DNA of 46,775 nt. Source: Thermoplasmata archaeon (GTDB lineage: Archaea > Thermoplasmatota > DTKX01 > JAHFTX01). The DNA lies in assembly GCA_023265395.1 (NCBI GenBank), contig JAHFTX010000022.1, forward strand, positions 1 to 46,775, in the 5' to 3' direction. Both the position numbers and the translations under genes were made by a program. The notes under the pieces are model-generated. The model made no database searches. It was not told where the DNA came from and saw only the letters and a list, made by a program, of their open reading frames with translations. Below, one piece after another: positions 9,176 to 16,517 of the stretch (positions are counted from its first letter, which is position 1; every line of letters starts with the position of its first letter).

Positions 9176-9811
9176 CTACCGCACAGGATACCGGAGGATG
9201 GTGCGCAGCTTTTGTGGGGCGGTCCGCTGCGGGTTGTTGAGATAGATCTCGTGGTGGGGGCCGCGCAGGCGCACGCCCTGCCGCGCGGCGAAGTCGTGCA
9301 ACCGCAGCAGCGACGGGCGCTCGTGGTCGTAGGGACCGATGTGGAGCACCTGCACCACCCGTCCCTCGTCGAGCCGCTGCAACGAGACCTTGCGGTACGC
9401 GACATCGCCCTTGTCCGTGGCCAACGCGGCGGCGGTGCGCGTGACTGCAGCTGGGGTGACCCCCTTGGGCACCATCACCTGCAGGCGCCAGCGCCAGGCG
9501 TTGGGGTCGGTGCGGTGGAAGACGTCGAAGGCCGGCAGGGTCGTGCGCGACCGGCCCAGCCACCATAGCCCCTCGAGGGGGGCGACCTTGAAGGTGGGCT
9601 GGCCCGCCCCCTTGCGGGCGGACTTGAGGGCATAGGCGACGCCGTAGAGCACCCTGATAGCCTCTGCGAAGGCCGCCTGGGAAGGTGAGCCGCTGCCCTC
9701 GACGCACAGGTAGGAGGCGGCACGCAGGCGCTCGATCGAGGGCGAGCGGCGGGCGCGGAACTGCTCGGGACGGACCTTCGCAAGGTCGATGATGGCACTG
9801 TTGTGCGCCAT
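9176..9811 (-). CDS. GyrI-like (AraC effector-binding) domain protein
   Basis: The chosen ATG at 9811 begins MAHNSAIIDLAK. The longer frame upstream is antisense or out of frame to rps24e. The 211-residue protein resembles GyrI-like small-molecule-binding proteins of the 'YdeN/TM_1816' type. It has an N-terminal AFAEAIRVLYGVAYALK helix, a VAPLEGLWWLG strand, DPNAWRWRLQVMVP, and the diagnostic VVQVLHIGPYDHERPSL followed by HHEIYLNNPQRT. These proteins bind hydrophobic ligands in a duplicated SHS2 pocket. It is the last gene of the rpo7-spt4-rps24e operon, 25 bp after rps24e, an unusual position for this family. Confidence 0.88.
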   Translation of the reverse strand: MAHNSAIIDLAKVRPEQFRARRSPSIERLRAASYLCVEGSGSPSQAAFAEAIRVLYGVAYALKSARKGAGQPTFKVAPLEGLWWLGRSRTTLPAFDVFHRTDPNAWRWRLQVMVPKGVTPAAVTRTAAALATDKGDVAYRKVSLQRLDEGRVVQVLHIGPYDHERPSLLRLHDFAARQGVRLRGPHHEIYLNNPQRTAPQKLRTILRYPVR

Positions 9812-9836
9812 CGGACGACCTCGCTCGGTCCGAGCG

Positions 9837-10193
9837 TCACTTCTCCTTGCCCTTGCCCTTGGCGGCAGGAGCGGTCTCGCCCTCGGCGAGCTTCTCCTTC
9901 TCCTTGCGCGGCGGTTCGAGGCCGTTGCGCTTGAGGCGGTAGTAGGGTTCGTTCTGCTGCGCCGCGGCCTTGGTGGGGTAGACCTTGGCATAGCCGACGG
10001 TCCGGCCCTTGCCAAACTCGGAGCGCATGTGGTCGAGCACCAAGCCCTCCTTGGAGGCCTTGAGCGCCTTGGAGAGGAGCTCGCGGACTTCCTTGCGTTC
10101 GGGGCTCTTGGCCCCGTCGTGGCTGATGGCGAAGCGGACCTGCTGGCGGCCCAGCAGGGCGTTGGTGGTGTTCTCGATGATCTCCAGTTCCAT
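9837..10193 (-). CDS. rps24e: Small ribosomal subunit protein eS24
   Basis: The 118-residue protein starts at the ATG at 10193 with MELEIIENTTNALLGRQQV. It contains the S24e core: a central TVGYAKVYPTKAAAQQNEPYYRLKRNGL (matching the archaeal 'G.A.iY' and 'R.G' elements) and a leading SPERKEVRELLSKAL. The last 20 residues are Lys/Ala-rich. It is a structural component of the 30S subunit. It lies 20 bp after the Spt4-like gene in the usual archaeal rpo7-spt4-rps24e order. The normally following S27ae gene is not here. Confidence 0.95.
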   Translation of the reverse strand: MELEIIENTTNALLGRQQVRFAISHDGAKSPERKEVRELLSKALKASKEGLVLDHMRSEFGKGRTVGYAKVYPTKAAAQQNEPYYRLKRNGLEPPRKEKEKLAEGETAPAAKGKGKEK

Positions 10194-10213
10194 CGTCGGA
10201 CCTCGTCGTGTGA

Positions 10214-10414
10214 CTAGCGGACCTTGAGGGCGTACTTGCCCGGCTGCCCGACGCCCATGCGCTGGGCGACGGCGCTCTTCTCGGTGCTGAGCACCACCAG
10301 ATAGCCATGGAAGTCCCGGGAGAGGTCGCACTTGGGACCGGGTTGGCCGCCATAGACGGGGCACGTCTCCTCGTCCTCGAGGATCGCGAGGCAGTTCTTG
10401 CAGGCGCGGGTCAT
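10214..10414 (-). CDS. spt4: Spt4-like RNA polymerase subunit E'' with incomplete zinc site
   Basis: The 66-residue protein matches archaeal Spt4/RpoE2. It has an N-terminal zinc ribbon (CKNC, then CPVYGG), followed by HGYLVVLSTEKSAVAQRMGVGQPGKYALKVR, the family's typical closing beta hairpin. Spt4 pairs with Spt5 (NusG-like) to increase RNA polymerase processivity. The usual C-P-x-C-G second knuckle here reads C-P-V-Y-G: residue 21 is Tyr (codon at 10352-10354) instead of Cys. A Cys at residue 29 might supply the missing ligand. The ATG overlaps the TGA of rpo7 by one base (TGATG), implying coupled translation. Confidence 0.93.
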   Translation of the reverse strand: MTRACKNCLAILEDEETCPVYGGQPGPKCDLSRDFHGYLVVLSTEKSAVAQRMGVGQPGKYALKVR

Positions 10415-11010
10415 CAGGCGGCCTCCTTGCCCCTCTTGGCCTTGCGCACGTTGCTGGCAGCACCGGCGCTCTTGCGGTCCTCCTCGAGCCAGGCGAGCTT
10501 GCCCAGGCCCGGTTGGCGCATGGTCAGTCCGATCTTGCTCTCGCGCGGAGAGCGCTCGTTGATCGAGACCGCCACGATCCGGGCGCGCACCTCGTCCCCG
10601 ACACGGATCTCGCGCTTGGTGCCCTTGCCGATCAGCCGGTTGCCAGTCTCGTCGATGTCGATGCGGTCGTCCATGATCTGGCTGATGTGCAGCAGCCCGT
10701 CGAGCGGGCCGAAGCGGACGAAGGCTCCGAACTTGAGCACCTCGCAGACGGTGCCCGTGACGATCTCCTGCAGCTCGGGGCGGAAGAAGAGGGAGCGGAA
10801 GGTGACCCGCTGATAGACCCCGCCGTCACCGTGGATGACGCGGCCCTCGCCGTTCTTCTTGACATCGGTGGTCAGGACGATCAGGGCGCCGTTCTCGACC
10901 ATGCCCTCGAAGGTCGCCTGCGTCAGCTCCTCGAGCAGCTTGTCCATCTCCTCCCCCAGGCGGTGGGGGGGGATCCGCACGACGTCTTCCTTTTGGGTGA
11001 CCGTGTACAT
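10414..11010 (-). CDS. rpo7: DNA-directed RNA polymerase subunit Rpo7 (RpoE1)
   Basis: The 198-residue protein opens MYTVTQKEDVVRIPPHRLGE, characteristic of Rpo7. Residues 1-80 form the N-terminal tip domain. Residues 83-160 form an S1/OB domain (GTVCEVLKFGAFVRFGPLDG, HISQIMDDRIDID, RVGDEVRARIVAVS). With Rpo4 it makes the polymerase stalk, which assists open-complex formation and binds nascent RNA. The last 25 residues are Lys/Arg-rich. It is the first gene of the operon. Earlier in-frame codons are antisense to a neighbouring region and belong to no homologous protein. Confidence 0.96.
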   Translation of the reverse strand: MYTVTQKEDVVRIPPHRLGEEMDKLLEELTQATFEGMVENGALIVLTTDVKKNGEGRVIHGDGGVYQRVTFRSLFFRPELQEIVTGTVCEVLKFGAFVRFGPLDGLLHISQIMDDRIDIDETGNRLIGKGTKREIRVGDEVRARIVAVSINERSPRESKIGLTMRQPGLGKLAWLEEDRKSAGAASNVRKAKRGKEAA

Positions 11011-11093
11011 GGACGCGCCCGGCCGCGCGCGAGCACCGAGCATCCCACAGGGAAGCCTGCGGCTCTCGCGAGCCTTGCGCCCAAGTCGCTTCC

Positions 11094-11103
11094 CCTTTAA
11101 AGC
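11094..11103 (-). promoter_or_regulatory. TATA-like box for the rpo7 operon
   Basis: The minus-strand GCTTTAAAGG is a palindromic TATA-like box preceded by a purine-rich GAAAG (BRE-like). It lies about 88 nt ahead of rpo7, so this operon would have a leader of roughly 60 nt, unlike the leaderless genes around it. Confidence 0.5.
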
Positions 11104-11147
11104 CTTTCGCCCCAGTCCCGAAGGGGGTAGGACCACAGGGCAGCGAC

Positions 11148-12728
11148 CTACTCCTCGCCCTCGCGCGCAAGGGAGCGCTCGCGCGATTCGTTGCGTTCGA
11201 GGTGCAGCTCGTCGCGGATGTAGCCGACCATCGCCGTCGGCGAGGCCAGTTGCAAGAAGAACTGGATGTCGGCCTTGCGCAGCTCGCCGACGACCCAGAG
11301 GATCGCCGCGTAGATCCCCAGGAAGGCCCCCGCCACGACGACCAGCTCGTACCACCGCGAGATGGCGGCACCCCCACCGGTCAGGTACAGCAGCACGAAG
11401 CCCGCCAGCGCACCTGCCAGCAGATGACGCGCATGGCACAGGGCTGGCGGCCCCACCAGCGTGCGCGGGGAGGTCACGAGGTAGGCGATCAGCAGCCCGC
11501 TGCAGGTAGCAATCAGCGTCGCGAAGGCGGCACCGGTGGTGCCCTCCAGCGGGATCGTGGCGATCGACCCGAGCATCAGCACCGGCGCTCCGCGGGGGAC
11601 CAGCAGCAGGTTGAGGGGGACGTTGGCCAGCGCGATGAATGCCGAGATCATCGCCGAGACCTTGAGTCGCCCGGCGCCTCGCAGCCACACCATCCGCGGC
11701 AGGATCAGCGTCGTGGCGTAGACCGTCGCGGCGAGGAACGCCAGCGAGGTCGCCGCGGGCAAGAAGTCGTCCGAGAGCATGATGTGGATCACCGGCCGCG
11801 AGAAGAGCGCCAACACCGCCACCACTGGCAGCAGCGTCAGCGACAGGTACCGTTCGGCGTCGTGGACGGTCTTGCGCGCGGCCGCCCAGTCATGCTTGGC
11901 GACCAATCCGGCGATCTGGGGGAAGAGCAGCACGCCAGCGGCCTGTGAGGCCACCAGCACCAGCGCGGTGATGCGCTGGGCGCCGAAGTACCACCCCACC
12001 TGCGCCTGGTCCCAGAAGTATCCCAGCAGCACCTTGTCGGTGTTGAGGATCACGGTGCCGAAGATCCCCGACAGGAACAGCGGCGCGGCGTAGCGGGTGT
12101 AGCGCGGCAGCAGGCTCCAGTCGGGAGCACCGACCCGGTAGCGCGCCCGCAGGAAGAGCACCCACAGGACCACCGTGCCGACCAGCGCCGAGAGGGTGTA
12201 GGCCCGCGCGATCGCCAGCGCACCACCGCCGAAGATCGCCGCGGCCAGGAGCGCCACCTTGACCGGGTGCTGGGCGAGGAAGCCTCCCTGGGTCAGCGCG
12301 GTGCGTTGCAGCCCATCGAACGTGGTCGAGGGGACCAAGAACAGGGCGTTGAAGATGTAGTAGAGCATCACCAGATGGATCACCGCCATCGAGGTCGATC
12401 CTTCGAAGAGGGTGCCGGTGACCGCCTGCCACCCCCAGAGGCTGCCATAGAAGGCGCCGACCATCAGCAGCACCAGCATCAGGCGCAGCGACAGGTAGGT
12501 GCCCAGTGCGCGTTGAAGGTCGACTCCCTCGGCGACCACCTTGACGTGGGCCTGGCCAAAGCCCAGGTCGCTCAGGAAGGCGAAGAAGGAGAGCAGCGCC
12601 AGCGCGAAGGCCACCTCCCCCAGGCCCTCCTTGCCGACGTACTGGGCCACCAGGTAGAGGCCGATGTAGCCCAGTACCGCCCCGACGAGGTTCTGGAGCA
12701 GGATCAGCAACGACTTGCGCGCCAGCAT
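11148..12728 (-). CDS. Polysaccharide/lipid-linked oligosaccharide flippase (Wzx/MATE-like)
   Basis: The 526-residue polytopic protein has about 12-14 hydrophobic segments and opens MLARKSLLILLQNLVGAVLG, followed by LYLVAQYVGKEGLGEVAFALALLSFFAFLSDLGFGQAHVK. The 'G..GLG...F...L...F..LSDLG' pattern is diagnostic of the Wzx/RfbX branch of the MOP superfamily. It probably translocates lipid-linked glycans across the cytoplasmic membrane for S-layer or surface glycosylation. The C-terminal 35 residues are charged. No glycosyltransferases are adjacent, so substrate identity is unknown. An A/T-rich GCTTTTTTTCG lies about 40 nt upstream. Confidence 0.9.
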   Translation of the reverse strand: MLARKSLLILLQNLVGAVLGYIGLYLVAQYVGKEGLGEVAFALALLSFFAFLSDLGFGQAHVKVVAEGVDLQRALGTYLSLRLMLVLLMVGAFYGSLWGWQAVTGTLFEGSTSMAVIHLVMLYYIFNALFLVPSTTFDGLQRTALTQGGFLAQHPVKVALLAAAIFGGGALAIARAYTLSALVGTVVLWVLFLRARYRVGAPDWSLLPRYTRYAAPLFLSGIFGTVILNTDKVLLGYFWDQAQVGWYFGAQRITALVLVASQAAGVLLFPQIAGLVAKHDWAAARKTVHDAERYLSLTLLPVVAVLALFSRPVIHIMLSDDFLPAATSLAFLAATVYATTLILPRMVWLRGAGRLKVSAMISAFIALANVPLNLLLVPRGAPVLMLGSIATIPLEGTTGAAFATLIATCSGLLIAYLVTSPRTLVGPPALCHARHLLAGALAGFVLLYLTGGGAAISRWYELVVVAGAFLGIYAAILWVVGELRKADIQFFLQLASPTAMVGYIRDELHLERNESRERSLAREGEE

Positions 12729-12844
12729 CGTTTCGTCTCAGCAAGAGGCGCCGACCAAGGCGAAAAAAAGCCTGCCGGTGCACCCGCAGGGCGACAGGGA
12801 GCGCCGCGCCGATAAAGGGGGCGCACCGTGGCTGCTCCCCGGGG

Positions 12845-12853
12845 CCTTTAAGG
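12845..12853 (+). promoter_or_regulatory. TATA box for the zinc-ribbon gene
   Basis: CCTTTAAGG is centred about 27 nt before the ATG at 12876. This spacing favours 12876 over the ATG at 12864 as the real start. Confidence 0.6.
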
Positions 12854-12875
12854 TGCCAGGGGTATGCGCGCGTGC

Positions 12876-13310
12876 ATGGGAAGCGCTCCACCGCGGAGCA
12901 GAGCACCCGCCTATTCGCTGCCCCCGGCCGAGCAGGTGGCCGCCGCCGCGTTGGCGGTGCTGCGCGCCCATCACACCACACCCTCGCTGTGGAAGCTCTG
13001 GACCTTGACGCTGGCCCAGCTGCGGCAGGAGAGGCAGACCATCGCCCTCAAGCCCGAGCGACTGCGCCGCCTGCTGGTGGCCGACCCGCGCTTCGAGGTC
13101 GAGGTCCACTATCGCGAGGAGCCGACCAAGCGTGCGCTCTCGCGCTGCCCCGTCTGTCGCGCCTCCTTGGCCATCTCCAAGAATGAGACCATCTTCGGTG
13201 GCACGGTCACCGTGGGCCATCGTTGCACCCGTTGCAGCTACTGGACCGGGGTGCGCCGCCGGGTACCCACGCGGTATCGGGTACGCCTTGCGGGCCGCAG
13301 CGCCGCTTGA
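12876..13310 (+). CDS. Zinc-ribbon hypothetical protein
   Basis: This gene gives a 144-residue product from the ATG favoured by TATA spacing. An ATG 12 nt upstream is the alternative. Residues 20-80 form a helical, winged-helix-like segment (SLWKLWTLTLAQLRQERQTIALKPERLRRLLVADPRFEVEV). A C-terminal zinc ribbon with SRCPVCRASL and HRCTRCSYWTGVRRR follows. The arrangement suits a small nucleic-acid-binding or transcription-associated protein, but no specific family is recognised. The nuclease gene follows after 40 bp and may be co-transcribed. Confidence 0.75.
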   Translation: MGSAPPRSRAPAYSLPPAEQVAAAALAVLRAHHTTPSLWKLWTLTLAQLRQERQTIALKPERLRRLLVADPRFEVEVHYREEPTKRALSRCPVCRASLAISKNETIFGGTVTVGHRCTRCSYWTGVRRRVPTRYRVRLAGRSAA

Positions 13311-13350
13311 GGGCGTCGCCACCGGCAGCACTTTGGCGTCACACCCGCCT

Positions 13351-14346
13351 GTGCAGCAGGTGGAGCTGCGCCTGGACAAGGGCATCGTCGTCAGGGAGGG
13401 AGAGCGCACGCTGCACCTCGACCCAACCCGCGAGCGCACCCCCTCGGTGATCAGTCACGCCCATGCCGACCACGCCAGTGCCAATGGGCTGATGACCCCC
13501 CCGACCCGTGACGTGTTGCAGGTGCGCACCGGCGCAAGCAGTACCACCCTCGCCTCCTTGGGCAGCACCACCGACCACGGTGGTTTCGAGGTCACCCTGC
13601 ACAACGCCGGGCATGTGCTTGGATCGGCGATGGTGCAGCTGGGAGGGCTGCTCTACACGGGGGACCTCAACCCCGAGGGCGCCCTGACGGTGCCTCCGGC
13701 GCAACCGATCGACTGCAGCACGCTGTTGATCGAGGCGACCTTCGGCCACCCGCGGCATCGCTTCCCTCCCAAGCAAGAGGTGATCCGCGACATGCAACTG
13801 TGGGCGCAGGCGGTCACGGAGACGCGTTCCCTGGTGCTGGGAGGCTACACCTTCGGCAAGTCCCAGGAGCTCATCGCCCTGCTCAACGCCGTCGACGTGC
13901 CGGTGATGGTGACCCCCGACATCGCCGCCGTCGCAGCGGTCTACCGCGCCCATGACATCCCGCTCCGCTACGAGGTGCTGGAAGGGCCGGCGGCGATCCC
14001 CTCCTCACCCCACGCGGCCATCCTCCCGCGCGAGGGGCTCTCGTCGAAGGGCGGTGCGGGCGCCAAGGGAGGGCTCGCCCGCGAGCTGGGGGCACGCTAC
14101 CGCGCCGCTGGCGCGGCCTTCGGCTACAGCAGCGGGTGGTGCGCCACCTGGAACCTCGCCCGCTCGTGGGGCCTCGAGGCGCAGTTCCCCCTCTCGGACC
14201 ACGCAGACTTCGATGCGCTGATGCAGTTCATCGGTGGCTGCGACCCTGACCAGGTCTACACGGTCTACGGCGAGGACCGGGCGCTTGCCGATGCAGTCCA
14301 GACACAGCTGGGAATAACGGCCGGTGCGCTGCGCGACCTAAAGTAG
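13351..14346 (+). CDS. Metallo-beta-lactamase-fold nuclease (mRNA 3'-end processing factor-like)
   Basis: Starting at the GTG at 13351 gives 331 residues; codons further upstream overlap the zinc-ribbon gene in another frame. The protein has the MBL motif S-H-A-H-A-D-H (His36, His38, Asp40, His41), then GHVLGSAMVQLGGLLYTGDLN (motifs 3 and 4) and LLIEATFGHP, with a late SDHADFDAL providing another His. This fits the compact COG1236-like branch of beta-CASP RNA/DNA exonucleases, often called 'putative mRNA 3'-end processing factor'. It probably cleaves nucleic acid using two zinc ions. It lacks KH domains, unlike the archaeal CPSF proteins. It is convergent with the acidic protein gene. Confidence 0.88.
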   Translation: MQQVELRLDKGIVVREGERTLHLDPTRERTPSVISHAHADHASANGLMTPPTRDVLQVRTGASSTTLASLGSTTDHGGFEVTLHNAGHVLGSAMVQLGGLLYTGDLNPEGALTVPPAQPIDCSTLLIEATFGHPRHRFPPKQEVIRDMQLWAQAVTETRSLVLGGYTFGKSQELIALLNAVDVPVMVTPDIAAVAAVYRAHDIPLRYEVLEGPAAIPSSPHAAILPREGLSSKGGAGAKGGLARELGARYRAAGAAFGYSSGWCATWNLARSWGLEAQFPLSDHADFDALMQFIGGCDPDQVYTVYGEDRALADAVQTQLGITAGALRDLK

Positions 14347-14361
14347 GGCGCGTGGGAGCGC

Positions 14362-15120
14362 TCAGCGCTTCTTGGAGCTGCCCTTGCCCTTGCCGGCCTT
14401 GGCGGGGCCTGCCTTGGCGGGCGCACCTTTGGCCGGGACGGCCTTGGGCGGTGCCGCCTTGGCGGGCGGGGCCTTGGCGGCGGTCGGCTTTGCCGGGGCC
14501 GGGCGGGCGGGCTTGGCGCCACCCGAGCCGCCCTTGAGGAACAAGCCGAGTCCGATGAGGAAGAGCATGGCGGCGCCGATGATCGCGAGCAACGCGTTGG
14601 TGCCGATGCTGATCGGACGGCCATTGAGGACATCCCAGCCAGGCACACCTGCCATCCCCAGCAGGCCAATGAATGCAAGGATCATCCCGATCATGCGCTT
14701 GCCACCCGAAGGGGCAGCCGGCGCGGGCTTGGGTGGGGACTTGGCCTTGGTCGGGCGCGGAGGGGCCCTCTCTTTGTCCTCCTCCTCTTCTTCCTCCTCT
14801 TCTTCCTCCTCCTCTTCCTCCTCCTCAGGCTCCTCTTCGTCGTCCTCGGGGGCGGCCTCTTCTTCCTCCTCCTCGTCCTCCTCCCCAGGCTCCTCTTCGT
14901 CCTCCTCGGGGGCGGCCTCTTCTTCCTCCTCCTCCTCCTCGGCCTTCCCTTCCGGCTCCTCGGAGGTCTCCTCCTCAGCCTCCCCCTCGACCTCGGAGGC
15001 CTCCCCCTCCTCACCTTCGAATTCAGCGTGGCACTCAGGACAGGTCGTCGCCGTGGCCTTCACCGTCGCGCCGCAGATCGGGCACTCGTATTCGACGCCC
15101 CCCTCGTCGTCGTCGGCCAT
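14362..15120 (-). CDS. Zinc-ribbon membrane protein with poly-Glu tract and basic Ala/Lys/Pro tail
   Basis: The ATG at 15120 gives 252 residues in four parts. Residues 1-32 form a zinc ribbon (YECPICGATV...TCPECHAEF). Residues 33-125 are almost wholly Glu/Asp. Residues 145-205 contain two hydrophobic helices (MIGMILAFIGLLGMAGV; ALLAIIGAAMLFLIGLGLFL). Residues 206-252 are a histone H1-like tail of PAKA/AKAG repeats ending GKGSSKKR. The two hydrophobic helices would place both ends on the same side of the membrane. Zinc ribbon plus acidic stretch suggests interactions with basic partners. No family function is recognised. A 60-bp tandem duplication lies in the acidic part. The TATA-like CCTTTATAA is about 34 nt ahead. 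Confidence 0.85.
   Translation of the reverse strand: MADDDEGGVEYECPICGATVKATATTCPECHAEFEGEEGEASEVEGEAEEETSEEPEGKAEEEEEEEEAAPEEDEEEPGEEDEEEEEEAAPEDDEEEPEEEEEEEEEEEEEEEEDKERAPPRPTKAKSPPKPAPAAPSGGKRMIGMILAFIGLLGMAGVPGWDVLNGRPISIGTNALLAIIGAAMLFLIGLGLFLKGGSGGAKPARPAPAKPTAAKAPPAKAAPPKAVPAKGAPAKAGPAKAGKGKGSSKKR
14821..14940 (-). repeat. 60-bp tandem duplication within the acidic tract
   Basis: Positions 14821-14880 and 14881-14940 are two head-to-tail copies of a 60-bp unit differing at three bases by eye. Each codes for 20 residues of EEEEEAAPE(D/E)DEEEP type. Both lie in-frame in the acidic protein, so the copy number directly sets the length of the Glu-rich region. Confidence 0.85.
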
Positions 15121-15149
15121 GGGAATCCCTCGTGCGATGTGAGAGAGAG

Positions 15150-15158
15150 TTATAAAGG
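15150..15158 (-). promoter_or_regulatory. TATA box for the acidic zinc-ribbon gene
   Basis: The minus-strand CCTTTATAA is centred about 34 nt ahead of the ATG at 15120, giving a predicted leader of only a few nucleotides. Confidence 0.65.
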
Positions 15159-15272
15159 CTTGGGGTTGCCCCCACGCGTGCGTCGCCCTGCGATGCGGCA
15201 CGTGTGGCTTTGACACTCCACCGACACGACTTTGGGCAGACGCGCCGTAGTCGGAGGGCGAAGGTCCCCTCC

Positions 15273-16514
15273 ATGTCTTCTGCTTTGGTGCCAACCCGCG
15301 CGCTGCTGCTGGCTGCCCTGCTCCTGCTCTCGTTGGGCGCCGCAGCATGCGTGAGTTCGAACATCAAGCCCGTGGGCAAGGCCAGCGCCGACGCGACGCT
15401 GGTCTTTAGCGGCGCGCCGGTCTCCTTCACGGCCAACGGCTCCAAGGACCGCGATGGGAAGATCCGCACCTATTCGTGGGAGTTCGGCGATGGTGCCACG
15501 AGCACCGGCAAGGAGGTCAGCCACACCTACACCCGCGCGGGAGCTTTCGCGGCGTCGTTGGTGGTCATCGACGACAAGAAGGGCAAGAGCGAGGCGGTCA
15601 CGGTCGGTGTCAATGTGCTCGGGACCCCCGTGGCGACGCCCCCCTTCGCACCGACGGGGGTCGCGATCTCCCTCGCCCTCGACCCTGCGGCCGCCAATGT
15701 CACGCTGCCGGGGGTGCAGTGGGACTTCGGTGACGGCAGCAACGGCAGCGGCGTCAATGTCAGCCACCCCTTCGCCCAGGATGGCGCCTACACGGTGCGC
15801 GCGACGGTCAGCACCATTCCGCCGATCAGCGCGACCACCACCGTCACCATCGCCAACCGCGCCCCCAGCGCGGTGATCACCGCACCGTCGCCGCCGGTGG
15901 TCACCAATCGCGCACTCGTGTTCTCGGCGGCCACCTCGAGCGACCCCGACGGCGACGTCGTCGACTACGGATGGGAGTTTGGGGACCACTCGCTGGCGGG
16001 CAGCGGCCAGGAGGTCAGCCACACCTACACCTCACCTGGGACCTACCACGTGCTCGTCACCATCACCGACGACGACGGGGCCCCCGCCAACGCCTCCCTC
16101 GACGTGCTGGTGGTGGCCGACCTGGTCTTCGAGGACCTCGACGACAACGGCGACGTGATCGGCGTGTCGCTGTGGGTCGACAGCAACGGCAACCTCACCC
16201 GCGCAAACCTCACGGTCGAGCTGCGCAACCTCGGTGACCTCAAGGTCCAGAACACCATCAACGTCAGCGTCGCCAGCTACACCCAGCTGGGCAACCCGCA
16301 GATCGACCACAGCACCAAGTCCTGGGCCGCCCAAGTCGACGAGGGCGTCGCGGTCACCGTCAAGGTCGGCGGGGTGCTCACCAACCAAGGCGACTCCGCG
16401 GCGGTGGCGGCGACCCTCTTCGTCGTGACCCTCTCCTACCAGGACACGGTGCTCGCCCAACGGCTGGTCAAGAACACCGCGGGGGCCTGGGGCAGCACAC
16501 CCTACGACGGCTGA
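15273..16514 (+). CDS. PKD-domain surface lipoprotein
   Basis: This gene starts at the ATG at 15273 and gives 413 residues. A signal peptide with a run of Leu ends in a lipobox-like L-G-A-A-A-C (Cys26), suggesting lipid anchoring. Three PKD repeats follow: YSWEFGDGATSTG..VSHTYT (about 70-100), VQWDFGDGSNGSG..VSHPF (about 150-175) and YGWEFGDHSLAGS..VSHTYTSPGTY (about 230-260). A CARDB-like beta domain (residues 290-413) with regularly spaced Asn-Leu-Thr motifs closes it. PKD domains mediate protein-protein or protein-carbohydrate contact at the cell surface. No catalytic site is visible, and there is no C-terminal membrane helix. It stops 3 bp before the converging ABCE1 gene. Confidence 0.88.
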   Translation: MSSALVPTRALLLAALLLLSLGAAACVSSNIKPVGKASADATLVFSGAPVSFTANGSKDRDGKIRTYSWEFGDGATSTGKEVSHTYTRAGAFAASLVVIDDKKGKSEAVTVGVNVLGTPVATPPFAPTGVAISLALDPAAANVTLPGVQWDFGDGSNGSGVNVSHPFAQDGAYTVRATVSTIPPISATTTVTIANRAPSAVITAPSPPVVTNRALVFSAATSSDPDGDVVDYGWEFGDHSLAGSGQEVSHTYTSPGTYHVLVTITDDDGAPANASLDVLVVADLVFEDLDDNGDVIGVSLWVDSNGNLTRANLTVELRNLGDLKVQNTINVSVASYTQLGNPQIDHSTKSWAAQVDEGVAVTVKVGGVLTNQGDSAAVAATLFVVTLSYQDTVLAQRLVKNTAGAWGSTPYDG

Positions 16515-16517
16515 GCC

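Noticed and set aside
14760-15020. CTC/TCC-rich stretch considered as a CRISPR-like or microsatellite array
   Set aside because: It has no spacers and stays in frame as Glu codons of one protein. It is listed as a tandem duplication instead.
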